Positions 34,041-42,569 of a stretch of DNA of 46,814 bases are shown here, piece after piece. The notes below the pieces were generated by a model. It saw nothing but the letters and a program-made list of their open reading frames with translations, searched no databases and was not told the DNA's origin. A program made the translations under genes and the position numbers. Positions within the stretch are counted from its first letter, which is position 1, and each line of letters begins with the position of its first letter. Source of the DNA: a filamentous cyanobacterium CCT1 (GTDB lineage: Bacteria > Cyanobacteriota > Cyanobacteriia > Phormidesmidales > Phormidesmidaceae); the NCBI GenBank assembly GCA_003017855.1, contig PYER01000017.1:1-46814 (forward strand). The letters run 5' to 3'.

Positions 34041-34075
34041 AAAGCCCGTCACACCTGTGACGGGCTTTTCTTTTG
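34041..34075 (+). terminator. Rho-independent terminator of the ATP synthase operon
   Basis: A perfect 12-bp stem, AAAGCCCGTCAC (34041-34052) and GTGACGGGCTTT (34057-34068), with a 4-base loop, is followed by TCTTTTG. It begins 28 bases past the gamma stop. Confidence 0.85.
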
Positions 34076-34144
34076 TTTCGTGACCTTGATTTGTGGAAGC
34101 TCTAGGGACTGAGTGAAGTCTGGGATAACTGGACTGATCCATTC

Positions 34145-34174
34145 GAGAAGCGTTTGCCTTGGCGAACGCTTCTC
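34145..34174. repeat. Near-perfect 14-bp palindrome upstream of the galE stop
   Basis: The arms GAGAAGCGTTTGCC (34145-34158) and GGCGAACGCTTCTC (34161-34174) pair at all positions, one as a G-T wobble, around a TT loop. It lies 12 bases past the galE stop on the minus strand. It could terminate galE or be a dispersed palindromic repeat of the kind common in cyanobacterial genomes. Confidence 0.55.
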
Positions 34175-34185
34175 CAGGGCAGGCT

Positions 34186-35184
34186 CTAGCCGTGGCGCGT
34201 TTGGTGCCAGGCCCAGGCGTGGGCCAAAATGGTGTCAATGTCAGCATACTGCGGGTTCCAGCCTAGAATGCTGCGGGCGCGATCGCTGCTTCCCACCAGC
34301 GCCGGCGGATCGCCGGGGCGGCGTTCAACTTCCACCACCGGGATAGTCTTGCCCGTCACCCGTACCGCCGCATCAATCACCTCTCGCACCGAGAAACCGC
34401 TGCCGTTGCCCAGGTTAAAGACGTTGCTCTCGCCGCCTTTGAGCAGATATTCCAGGCCCAAGATGTGGGCATTGGCCAGGTCACACACGTGGATGTAGTC
34501 GCGGACGCAGGTGCCGTCAGGGGTGGGGTAGTCGGTGCCAAAAACGCTAATTGACTCTCGCTTGCCCAGGGCCGTTTGCAGCACTAGGGGAATCAGGTGA
34601 GTTTCGGGGTTGTGGTCTTCGCCCAAGAGCCCGTTGGGGTGAGCACCCGCCGCATTGAAATAGCGAAAGCGCACCGATCGCAAATCGTAGGCTTTGTCGT
34701 AGTCGGTCAGAATGCGCTCCACCATCAGCTTGGTGGCACCGTAGGGGTTGATCGGGTTTTGGGGGTGAGACTCTGTAATTGGCATTTCCTGGGGCACGCC
34801 GTAGGTGGCACAGGTCGAAGAGAATACAAAGTTTTTGACTCCGGCCTCCACCATGGCGTCGAGCAGTGATAGGGTGCCCACCACATTATTTTCGTAGTAT
34901 TTGGCAGGATCGCTGACCGACTCGCCCACGTAGGCGTAGGCCGAAAAGTGCATGACGGCGCCGATGTCGTAGCGGTTAAAAATCGACTTGAGCAGCGCTT
35001 TATCGAGGGTGCTGCCCTCAATCAGCTTGGTTTTGAGCACATTCTCCACCAGGTCACGATGGCCATATACCAGGTTATCTAGAATTAAAACCCGATAGCC
35101 TGCTTGCTGAAGGGCCATCACGGCGTGGCTGCCGATGTAGCCAGCCCCACCGGTAACTAGAATTGTTTTTACGTCAGAAGCCAT
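34186..35184 (-). CDS. galE: UDP-glucose 4-epimerase
   Basis: The protein has 332 residues from the ATG at 35184 (MASDVKTILVTGG); an upstream ATG would add 17 residues without family similarity. It interconverts UDP-glucose and UDP-galactose with bound NAD+. The GGAGYIGSH nucleotide loop, the catalytic Tyr-x-x-x-Lys in NPYGATK, the preceding Ser/Thr in FSSTCATYG, and RYFNAAGA are all present. It supplies sugar nucleotides for galactolipids, lipopolysaccharide and exopolysaccharide. It is convergent with the ATP synthase operon and appears monocistronic. Confidence 0.96.
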   Translation of the reverse strand: MASDVKTILVTGGAGYIGSHAVMALQQAGYRVLILDNLVYGHRDLVENVLKTKLIEGSTLDKALLKSIFNRYDIGAVMHFSAYAYVGESVSDPAKYYENNVVGTLSLLDAMVEAGVKNFVFSSTCATYGVPQEMPITESHPQNPINPYGATKLMVERILTDYDKAYDLRSVRFRYFNAAGAHPNGLLGEDHNPETHLIPLVLQTALGKRESISVFGTDYPTPDGTCVRDYIHVCDLANAHILGLEYLLKGGESNVFNLGNGSGFSVREVIDAAVRVTGKTIPVVEVERRPGDPPALVGSSDRARSILGWNPQYADIDTILAHAWAWHQTRHG

Positions 35185-36085
35185 AGAATTTTTCTCTAAG
35201 ATAATTGGAAGCTCTAAGGCCATAGACCCGAGCATGCATAGAAGTCAATTAGCCCCTATTTTAAGCTTCATTCCGCTAACTGTCCCTTGCCCTGGTCCTA
35301 GGTCACTAACTTTTTATCTCTAAGAGCGATCGCCTTACATCATTCGCTTAGCGGAGCAAAGAGCAAGCTAATATTCATTAAAACTTAAACAGAACTTTCC
35401 AGTTGCCGTTCAAATAATCCTGAGAACGGTCGTTGAATGGTGATAATTTAGATTTTTGTCGAGATGAATGGATCCCCTAAGACTACTGCACATTCACAAT
35501 TACGGCAGAAACCTCAGCTGTCTTACCAGATGATCCTTAATCCTCACTGATTGATTGAGAGTGCTCATAGCTACACCCTTCTCAAGATATATTTTGGGCT
35601 GTAGACCAATGCCAAGCTGCTGGTTAAGCAACAATCTTCACTCACCCAGTCTTTTTCCCTGTCAAGTTTGCCTAGAATTTAACTATTTAAAAAGCAAGCG
35701 TGAAGCCAGCCGAGAAGTTATAAGGCGTTGATAAAGCCTCCGTATTTACACTAAGCCTTAAGTATGGCTTTACCGTTACTTTACGTTGATCTGAGAAAGT
35801 TACACATGAACACAATCAAAAGCTTTGTGACCGTTGAGTATCTCTGCTGAAAAGTTGATGAAAGTATTCTTCTCTTTTCTTCAATGGACGATGTGGTTAC
35901 ATTATCCCGGTATCCAAAGATCTGCTCTGACGGATCTTTTGCCGAAGGTCACGTTTCGCTATCGGTCACGGGTCTTCTGTTGTGGGCTGATTTAAGTCTA
36001 TAAGGCAGAACGGGGTTCGATGTCAGTCACAGGTCTGACATCGGATTTCTGTGCTGTCTAATTCTCAATTCACGAAGAGGGATAG
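35185..36085 (+). promoter_or_regulatory. Long AT-rich intergenic region upstream of the giant phosphatase
   Basis: No coding frame of note is present in these 901 bases, which are clearly more AT-rich by eye than the surrounding genes. The left end must carry the galE promoter. A Pho-box-like triplet lies at 35757-35786, listed separately. A 9-bp stem (CGATGTCAG at 36018-36026 and CTGACATCG at 36035-36043) lies in the likely leader 43 bases before the phosphatase start, where it could affect translation. Confidence 0.45.
35757..35786 (+). promoter_or_regulatory. Pho-box-like triple 8-mer
   Basis: CTTAAGTA (35757-35764), CTTTACCG (35768-35775) and CTTTACGT (35779-35786) share the core CTTwA and are separated by exactly 3 bases, an 11-bp period. 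Cyanobacterial Pho boxes bound by the PhoB-type regulator SphR are tandem 8-bp repeats related to YTTAAYYW with 3-bp spacers. The match is partial. It lies about 300 bases upstream of a phosphatase-like gene. Confidence 0.45.
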
Positions 36086-39000
36086 ATGGCTGAATTTACG
36101 CTTGAACTACTACACGTAACGGATCAGGAAGCTGCGGCGGCGGCCATACAGGATGCGCCTCGTCTTTCTGCTGTCCTTAATGCTCTAAAAGCTCAAGACC
36201 TCGGTGATGACGGCATTGAAGACAATACTCTAGTGCTGTCTTCTGGAGATGCTTTCATTCCCGGTTTGTTCTTCAATGCGTCTGCACCCGTATTCGGTAC
36301 TGGGGGCATTGCGGATATCCAAATTCAAAACGAGCTGGGCTTCCAGGCGATCGCGCTCGGCAACCACGAGTTCGACTTCGGTACGGCTGTTCTTGCCAGT
36401 TTGATTGACGGTTCTGCCCCCGGAGAAATTCTGGGTAGTGACTTTACAGGTGCGGCCTTTCCCTACTTATCAACTAACCTCAACTTTGCTGCAGATGCTA
36501 GTCTCGCGCCATTAGAGGTTGCGGGCGGTCAGGCGCCGATGCCGAATACTGTGACCTCTTCCGTTGTGATTGATGTCAACGGTGAAAATATCGGTGTGGT
36601 CGGTGCGACTACACCTACCTTGGCGAGTATCTCTAGCCCTGGTACAGTCGGAATTGCGCCTACTCCCTTTGCCTCCAACCCCACTCCAGAACAGCTGGAT
36701 GCGCTTGCGGCTGAGATTCAGACTGAAGTCGATGCCCTATTGGCGGCAGACCCTACGCTGAATAAGGTGGTTTTGCTGGCTCACATGCAGCAAATCAGCA
36801 TCGAGTTGGGGTTAGCCGAGCGGCTGACCAATGTAGATATTATTGTCGCAGGTGGTTCTAATACCCGCCTGTTTGATAGCAACGATCGCATTCGTGCTGG
36901 CGACAGCGCCCAGGGCGAGTATCCTCAATTTGTCACCAATGCGGGCGGGACTCAAACGGCAGTTGTCAACACCGATGGCAGCTATAAGTATGTCGGTCGT
37001 CTGGTGCTCGACTTTGATGAAGCGGGCAATATCATCCCTGAGAGCTACGATGAAACCATTTCTGGGGCCTACGCCACCGATGAGGAGGGCGTTGCGGCTC
37101 TAGACGCAGCAGGGCTGGTAGATCCAGAAATTCAGCAGATTGTCGATGCGATCGAAGCACAAATTCTGTCTACTGAGTCCAATGTTTTTGGCATTGCCAA
37201 CGTCTTTCTCAACGGCAATCGTTCGGGTGCCGATACACCTGAGGATCCTGATGGGGTGCGTACCCAGGAAGCGAACCTCGGCAACCTCACCGCTGATGCT
37301 AATCTAGCTGATGCTCAGGCCATTGACCCCACTGTCGTTGTATCGCTCAAAAACGGCGGGGGCATTCGCGCTTCGATCGGCCAAACGATTGTTCCTCCAG
37401 GAAGTAATGAGTTTGTTCGCATTCCTAACGAGGCGATCTTAGATAGTGAAGGCAATATCATTAAGCCTCAGGGCGGTATTAGCCAAAACGACATTGAGAC
37501 GGCGCTGGCCTTCAACAATGGCCTTACGCTGCTGACCCTAACCAAGGCTGAGCTGGTTGCACTGCTGGAACACGGCGTCAGTACTATTCCTGGGGCAGCA
37601 GGTGCATTTCCTCAAATTGCCGGGGTCAAGTTCTCCTACGACCCTGATTTGGCAGCAGGCGATCGCATCCAAAGTGCAGCCATTTTCGACGACAGTGATA
37701 ATCTGCTGGCTGAACTGGTGCGCGATGGTGAGCTGGTGGGTGACACAGCCGAAACCTTCCGCATTGTCACGCTGAACTTTCTGGCAGAGCCAAACTTCGA
37801 CGATGCAGGCAACTTTATCGGTGGCGGCGATGGTTACCCCTTTCCCAACCTCAACACCGATCCTACCGTAGGGGAGGTTGGCGATCCCGCTGTGATTGCC
37901 CGTGCCAACGTGACTCAGCTGACCCAAGACGGCATTCAAACTGGCGATGCCACCTTTGCTGATGACGGTACCGAGCAAGATGCCCTGGCGGAGTATCTGT
38001 TTGATAACTTCCTCAACACCCCCTTTGACGAAGAGGATACCGGACGGGCATTGGACGAACGGATTCAAAATCTCAACTTCCGCGAAGATTCTGTTCTCGG
38101 TGACAGCACGGGTGAACCTACCCCACCGCCCGATTTCTCCGATGGCTTCAATGGCCCCTTCACCCAAATTGGCCGACTAGAGCTTACCGATGGGGCAGAG
38201 ATCAGCGCCTACGATGCTGACTCTCAAAAGCTCTTTGTGGTCTCTGGCAAACCCACGCTGCAGGTTGTCGATCTCAGCGACCCCACCGCTCCAGTCGCGC
38301 TGCCGCTGATCGACCTGAGCGCCTACGGCGGGAGCATTAACAGCGTTGCGGTTAGCAATGGTATCTTGGCCGTCGCCATTGCCGCTGACCCCGCAACCGA
38401 CAACGGTAGCGTCGTCTTCCTCAACGCCGAGGGCACGGTGCTGAACAGCGTTACCGTAGGGGCTCTACCCGATATGGTGACCTTCACCCCCGATGGTACC
38501 AAAGTTCTGGTGGCTAACGAAGGTGAGCCCAACGCTGACTACACCATTGACCCTGAGGGCTCGATCAGCATTATTGACCTCAGCAATGGCGTAGACAATG
38601 CCACAGTTGCAACCGCCGGGTTTGCGCAGTTTAACGATCGCGCCGATGAACTCAAGGCGGCTGGCGTGAAGCTGTTCGGCCTGAACGCTACGGTGGCCCA
38701 AGACGTTGAGCCAGAGTACATTGCGGTTTCGCCCGACGGCACTACCGCCTGGGCCACCCTGCAGGAGAGCAACGCCTTTGCCCTGGTGGATATCGCCAGC
38801 GCCACCGTTACCGATATCCTGCCCCTGGGCTTTAAGGACTACAGCAGTGGCCCTCAGCTCGACGCCAGTAACGACGATGGCGGCATTAACCTGCAAAACT
38901 GGCCCGTGTTTGGGGTTTACCAGCCCGATGCGATCGCCAGCTACGCCGTCAACGGCATGACCTACTACGTCACCGCCAACGAGGGCGATGCTCGCATTCG

Positions 39001-40135
39001 CCCCGACGGTGACCTGGAAGATGAAGCGGGCAACGTCATTGCTGAGGAAGGTGTTTTCTTCAACGAAGAAGCCCGGATTGCCGATGTGGTGCTCGACCCC
39101 ACAGCCTTCCCCAATGCGGATGTCCTGCAGCTAGACGAAAATTTAGGCCGCCTAAACATTACAACGGCGCTGGGGGATACCGATGGGGACGGCGACTTTG
39201 ATGAGCTCTACAGCTTTGGCGGTCGCTCCTTCAGCATTTGGGATGAGAACGGCAACCTCGTATTTGATAGCGGCGATGACATTGCCAACATCACTGCGCA
39301 GCTGACCCCAGAGCTCTTCAACGCCAACGATGGCGACCCGGCAGAGTTCGACCAGCGCTCTGACGACAAGGGCGCTGAACCCGAGGCGCTGACCGTTGCT
39401 CAGGTAGGCGATAAGACCTACGCGTTTGTCGGCCTTGAGCGGGCCGGTGGGGGTGTCTTGATCTACGACATCAGCAATCCCTTTGCCCCCACGTTTGAGC
39501 AGTACATTCGTGACGATCGCGACATTGCCCCCGAAGGCCTATCCTTCATTGCGGCGCCAGACAGCCCCAACGGCAACCCGCTGTTGGTGGTGTCTAACGA
39601 AGTCAGCGGCACCATCACGATTTTTGAGACCGAGGCCCCAGCGGAGCCCGAGCCCGAGGTGTCCGGCCTATTCCTCGATCTGCGCGACATTACCGGCGAC
39701 GTGGCTACCACCTTCGCGGTGAACCGGGAAGCTGCCTTTGACAACTTCGTGGGCTTCTACCGGGTGAGCGATACCAACGGTGGCATCGACATCGACGGCG
39801 ATGGAACGGCCGATGTTATCCCCGGCCAGGCTGGCTATACCCAGGCGGCTCTGGACGCTCGCGCCGAGTCTGTAGCGTTGACCACGGCCAACTTAACCGA
39901 GTCTGTCTTTGAGTCAGACGTGGCTGGGGGCAGCCTTTACGCTCCTTTCCTGATTGTCAACGGTACGCCAGATGGCTTTAACGCCAGCCGGGTGTACTTT
40001 GCCTTTGGGGCCGCCAACCCCGATGGCGTTGAGCACGTGCGCTTCGCCGATGGGACAATTGGGTTTGAGGACCAGTTTGGCGGCGGCGACAACGACTTCA
40101 ACGACCTGGTTGTTGCGGTTGCGACCCCAGCCTAG
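36086..40135 (+). CDS. Giant 5'-nucleotidase/phosphatase-like protein with choice-of-anchor and DUF4114 domains
   Basis: The protein has 1349 residues, with Shine-Dalgarno AGAGGGA before the ATG. Residues 1-650 or so are a metallophosphoesterase/5'-nucleotidase module: VTDQEAA at the start, SSGDAF, GNHEFDFG, LLAHMQQ, GGSNTRL, then a nucleotidase C-terminal domain with KNGGGIRASIG. Residues about 695-1190 form a beta-propeller-like choice-of-anchor I region (LFVVSGKPTLQVVDLSDP, VLVANEGEPN, SFGGRSFSIWD). The C-terminal 150 residues are a DUF4114 domain with acidic, probably calcium-binding loops (DIDGDGTADV, GGGDNDFNDL). There is no N-terminal signal peptide, so export by a type I system is likely. 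The layout resembles the atypical large alkaline phosphatase PhoA of S. elongatus. Phosphate scavenging from organic phosphates outside the cell is inferred. Confidence 0.88.
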   Translation: MAEFTLELLHVTDQEAAAAAIQDAPRLSAVLNALKAQDLGDDGIEDNTLVLSSGDAFIPGLFFNASAPVFGTGGIADIQIQNELGFQAIALGNHEFDFGTAVLASLIDGSAPGEILGSDFTGAAFPYLSTNLNFAADASLAPLEVAGGQAPMPNTVTSSVVIDVNGENIGVVGATTPTLASISSPGTVGIAPTPFASNPTPEQLDALAAEIQTEVDALLAADPTLNKVVLLAHMQQISIELGLAERLTNVDIIVAGGSNTRLFDSNDRIRAGDSAQGEYPQFVTNAGGTQTAVVNTDGSYKYVGRLVLDFDEAGNIIPESYDETISGAYATDEEGVAALDAAGLVDPEIQQIVDAIEAQILSTESNVFGIANVFLNGNRSGADTPEDPDGVRTQEANLGNLTADANLADAQAIDPTVVVSLKNGGGIRASIGQTIVPPGSNEFVRIPNEAILDSEGNIIKPQGGISQNDIETALAFNNGLTLLTLTKAELVALLEHGVSTIPGAAGAFPQIAGVKFSYDPDLAAGDRIQSAAIFDDSDNLLAELVRDGELVGDTAETFRIVTLNFLAEPNFDDAGNFIGGGDGYPFPNLNTDPTVGEVGDPAVIARANVTQLTQDGIQTGDATFADDGTEQDALAEYLFDNFLNTPFDEEDTGRALDERIQNLNFREDSVLGDSTGEPTPPPDFSDGFNGPFTQIGRLELTDGAEISAYDADSQKLFVVSGKPTLQVVDLSDPTAPVALPLIDLSAYGGSINSVAVSNGILAVAIAADPATDNGSVVFLNAEGTVLNSVTVGALPDMVTFTPDGTKVLVANEGEPNADYTIDPEGSISIIDLSNGVDNATVATAGFAQFNDRADELKAAGVKLFGLNATVAQDVEPEYIAVSPDGTTAWATLQESNAFALVDIASATVTDILPLGFKDYSSGPQLDASNDDGGINLQNWPVFGVYQPDAIASYAVNGMTYYVTANEGDARIRPDGDLEDEAGNVIAEEGVFFNEEARIADVVLDPTAFPNADVLQLDENLGRLNITTALGDTDGDGDFDELYSFGGRSFSIWDENGNLVFDSGDDIANITAQLTPELFNANDGDPAEFDQRSDDKGAEPEALTVAQVGDKTYAFVGLERAGGGVLIYDISNPFAPTFEQYIRDDRDIAPEGLSFIAAPDSPNGNPLLVVSNEVSGTITIFETEAPAEPEPEVSGLFLDLRDITGDVATTFAVNREAAFDNFVGFYRVSDTNGGIDIDGDGTADVIPGQAGYTQAALDARAESVALTTANLTESVFESDVAGGSLYAPFLIVNGTPDGFNASRVYFAFGAANPDGVEHVRFADGTIGFEDQFGGGDNDFNDLVVAVATPA

Positions 40136-40694
40136 GCGTTAGTTCAGTCGGCGGGAATGGCATAACCCTGAGCTATTCCCGCTGCCAGGGCCGCTTTTGA
40201 CCAATTACGGCGATCGCAGGCCAATCAATGGCCTGTTTTTTTGGTGCTAAACCTGCTGCGATCGCAGGTTTAGCATCGACCTGTCCAGCATTAGCGGCAG
40301 CCAAAACAACTCAACAGCAAAACTTCAAAAAAACCAAAGATAATTCAATAAAAGTCAAGTGATTTTAGTCAACTTGATTAAGTTTAAACTGATAACGCCC
40401 TGCCCCCAGGGTGAATTGCCTGGCCTGAGTACTGGATTTCAGTTTAAGAGAGCGCTTGAAGCAGTTATCTCAAAATGATCTGGGTAACTTGAGAATGACT
40501 GTCAGATGCTTGTCAAATCAGGATTTGAGCCCTCATGCCCAAGTAAACAGCCCCCAATTAGGCAGGCTTAATCATGGGGCTGAGTCAGCGAGTCAGGCGC
40601 TATTTCTAATTGAATTTCTGATGACTTTCTGATAAGCAAAGGGCAGTATTAATGTAGAGGCTATCAGCCCCTTCGAAAAGAAAAGTCACCATTA
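40136..40694 (+). other. Intergenic region between phosphatase and diguanylate cyclase
   Basis: There is no gene in these 559 bases. A terminator lies at 40217-40242. A second perfect 10-bp stem (GCTAAACCTG at 40246-40255 and CAGGTTTAGC at 40265-40274) carries a HIP1 octamer in its loop region. The rest is AT-rich and should hold the promoter of the diguanylate cyclase gene. Confidence 0.5.
40217..40242 (+). terminator. Rho-independent terminator after the phosphatase gene
   Basis: A 7-bp stem, CAGGCCA (40217-40223) and TGGCCTG (40229-40235), is followed directly by seven T residues. It begins 82 bases past the stop codon. Confidence 0.75.
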
Positions 40695-41657
40695 ATGAAA
40701 CCCCTGCCCACGTTCGACGCCAGTCAACTGCTTGACTTCAATACCGCTGCACTAGCCGTTCTAACCTACCTCCACGACCGGCTCGGGTTTGACCTGTGGA
40801 TGGTTACCCGCACCGAGGGCGACGATTGGATTGTCTTGCAGGCCAATGATCAGGGCTATGGGGTAAAAGCCGGGGACGTCTTTAGCTGGACTGATTCGTT
40901 TTGCTCTCGCATGATTAAAGGCGAAGGTCCTCGTATTGCCCCCTGCTCTGACGAGGTACCCGCCTATATCGAAGCGCCCATTGGTCAACAGGTCAAAATT
41001 GGCGCCTACGTCGGCGTTCCCCTGGTCAATGAAGACGGCTCTCTGTTTGGCACCCTGTGCGCCATCGATCCGGCCCCTCAACCCCCAGCTATTCAGCAAG
41101 AACTCCCCCTGATTGAGCTGCTGGCCCAGCTGCTGAGCCGTATTCTCCACGCCGATACCAAAGCCGCTGAGCAGGCTCGTCTAGCCGAACGGCTGCAAAC
41201 AGAGGCCCTCACTGATGGACTGACCGGGCTTTACAACCGCCGTGGATGGGATCAGCTGCTCGACAGCGAAGAAGAACGCTGTACCGTCTACGGCTATCCA
41301 GCCTGCATTATTGTCATCGATATCGACGGGCTGAAGATCGTCAACGACGGCCAGGGCCATGCCGCCGGAGACCAGCTCCTGCAGCAGACTGCCGCTGTGC
41401 TGCGGCAAACGACTCGCAAGCAAGATATCGTCGCTCGCATTGGCGGCGATGAGTTTGCCATGCTCTGTGTTGATTGTTCCTTAGACGAGGGCGAACCTCT
41501 AAAAACCCGTCTGGAGCAGGCTTTGGCCGATAACCAGCTGCCGGCTTCGGTGGGCATTGCTGGGCGCCATCCGAGCCAGGGGCTGCGATGGGCTTGGGCC
41601 AATGCCGATCGCGCTATGTACAGCTTCAAGCGCCTGCGCCAGACCCTACCTTCTTAA
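40695..41657 (+). CDS. GAF-GGDEF diguanylate cyclase
   Basis: The protein has 320 residues. An N-terminal GAF sensor domain (about 15-150; WTDSFCSRMI and GAYVGVPLVNEDGSLFGTLCAID) is followed by a short helical linker and a GGDEF domain (about 170-318). DGLTGLYNRRGW, IDIDGLKIVND and the intact GGDEF at 250-254 indicate an active enzyme making cyclic di-GMP from two GTP. RKQD at 241-244 sits five residues before GGDEF and matches the inhibitory product-binding RxxD site. It has no membrane segment, so it is cytoplasmic. The GAF ligand is unknown; there is no phytochrome-type chromophore motif I can assign. It is a lone gene with its own upstream region. Confidence 0.94.
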   Translation: MKPLPTFDASQLLDFNTAALAVLTYLHDRLGFDLWMVTRTEGDDWIVLQANDQGYGVKAGDVFSWTDSFCSRMIKGEGPRIAPCSDEVPAYIEAPIGQQVKIGAYVGVPLVNEDGSLFGTLCAIDPAPQPPAIQQELPLIELLAQLLSRILHADTKAAEQARLAERLQTEALTDGLTGLYNRRGWDQLLDSEEERCTVYGYPACIIVIDIDGLKIVNDGQGHAAGDQLLQQTAAVLRQTTRKQDIVARIGGDEFAMLCVDCSLDEGEPLKTRLEQALADNQLPASVGIAGRHPSQGLRWAWANADRAMYSFKRLRQTLPS

Positions 41658-41802
41658 TCGGGTTGTTTCTAAATTGTCCCGATCGATTTGGCCCCTATCG
41701 GTTTAGAATAGCTAAAGGCTTCACCGGGCAAGGCTTGTTTTTGCCCAGGCATCTGGCTCCAGGCTCTTGCCCAAAACAGGTGGCCCAAAAACACAACTCG
41801 GT

Positions 41803-41831
41803 TTGACAAGGGTTTCCCCTTTATCTATACT
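41803..41831 (+). promoter_or_regulatory. Consensus sigma-70 promoter of tRNA-Glu
   Basis: TTGACA (41803-41808) and TATACT (41826-41831) are separated by 17 bases, an almost perfect consensus. The expected start site near 41838 lies 15 bases before the mature tRNA. Confidence 0.85.
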
Positions 41832-41852
41832 GAGGACTGTTGAAAAAACCAG

Positions 41853-41925
41853 GCCCCCATCGTCTAGAGGCCTAGGACACCTCCCTTTCACGGAGGCGAC
41901 GGGGATTCGAATTCCCCTGGGGGTA
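41853..41925 (+). tRNA. trnE-UUC: tRNA-Glu (TTC anticodon)
   Basis: The 73-base cloverleaf has acceptor arms GCCCCCA (41853-41859) and TGGGGGT (41918-41924) with discriminator A. The anticodon stem CCTCC/GGAGG encloses loop CTTTCAC (anticodon TTC), and the T arm contains GGATTCGAATTCC. CCA is not encoded. In cyanobacteria glutamyl-tRNA also feeds tetrapyrrole (chlorophyll, bilin, haem) synthesis. Confidence 0.97.
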
Positions 41926-41944
41926 TCGTAAAAGAGAACAGTTC

Positions 41945-41974
41945 AAAGCCCTGTAGCGGCCGCTACAGGGCTTT
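41945..41974 (+). terminator. Perfect 15-bp palindrome after tRNA-Glu
   Basis: The arms AAAGCCCTGTAGCGG (41945-41959) and CCGCTACAGGGCTTT (41960-41974) are exact complements with no spacer. It lies 20 bases past the tRNA and is followed by a short T-rich stretch (AGTGTTT), so it probably ends the tRNA transcript. Confidence 0.65.
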
Positions 41975-42005
41975 AGTGTTTAAGCCTTCTACTCTAGGAA
42001 CAATC

Positions 42006-42033
42006 AAATAGGCAGATGTAAATAGGCAGATGA
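42006..42033. repeat. 14-bp tandem duplication
   Basis: AAATAGGCAGATGT is followed at once by AAATAGGCAGATGA, two copies differing only in the last base, upstream of the DUF4278 gene. It is probably a replication-slippage product. Confidence 0.7.
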
Positions 42034-42104
42034 CAAGCCTAGGCGCTTCCGGTAGTGTAAAGGTTACCTGGAGCGTGCAGTGCAACTCTCTGTAAGGGGG
42101 ATCT

Positions 42105-42533
42105 ATGGCTTTTATTACCTTGTTAGCAACCGCAGTGGGCATTGTCTCTGCCCTGGGGTTGGTGATAGTGGGTCTGGTGGAAGCCCCCTGGCAGGTTCTG
42201 CTGCTGGGCCTGCTGACGGCTCTCTACGCGCTACAGCGGCAGATTCGGGCCAGTGAACGGGTGGCCCAGGCCAGCGACATTGTACCCGATGCGACCGTAG
42301 CCAGTGTCTCGGCCCAGCCGGATCCAGAAATTGCCTTAACCTCAGGCGCTTCGCCTGAGGTCAAAGCAGATGTTGCTGACAATGGCTATGAACTCACCTA
42401 TCGCGGCATTCGCTACCGCTCGTCTCAGCCTAGCCCGGAGACGACTCCCACCGGTAGCCCCGAGGGTGATTCCGCTAATGCCCCCGCCAACACAATTGAG
42501 GGCATTTACCGGGGACAGCGGTGGCAGCGCTAG
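42105..42533 (+). CDS. DUF4278 domain protein with N-terminal membrane segments
   Basis: The protein has 142 residues, with a good ribosome site (AAGGGGG before ATG). The first 45 residues form two hydrophobic helices (ITLLATAVGIVSALGLVIVG and PWQVLLLGLLTALYAL). A charged linker leads to the DUF4278 motif, YELTYRGIRYRSS, and a second short motif, GIYRGQRW, at the C-terminus. DUF4278 is a small cyanobacterial domain of unknown function defined by this YRGxxY repeat. A perfect 10-bp palindrome lies in the linker coding region (42339-42361). Confidence 0.85.
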   Translation: MAFITLLATAVGIVSALGLVIVGLVEAPWQVLLLGLLTALYALQRQIRASERVAQASDIVPDATVASVSAQPDPEIALTSGASPEVKADVADNGYELTYRGIRYRSSQPSPETTPTGSPEGDSANAPANTIEGIYRGQRWQR

Positions 42534-42569
42534 CGGTAGTCCGGCTGAGGCTGGATCTGCGCGGCTGGG

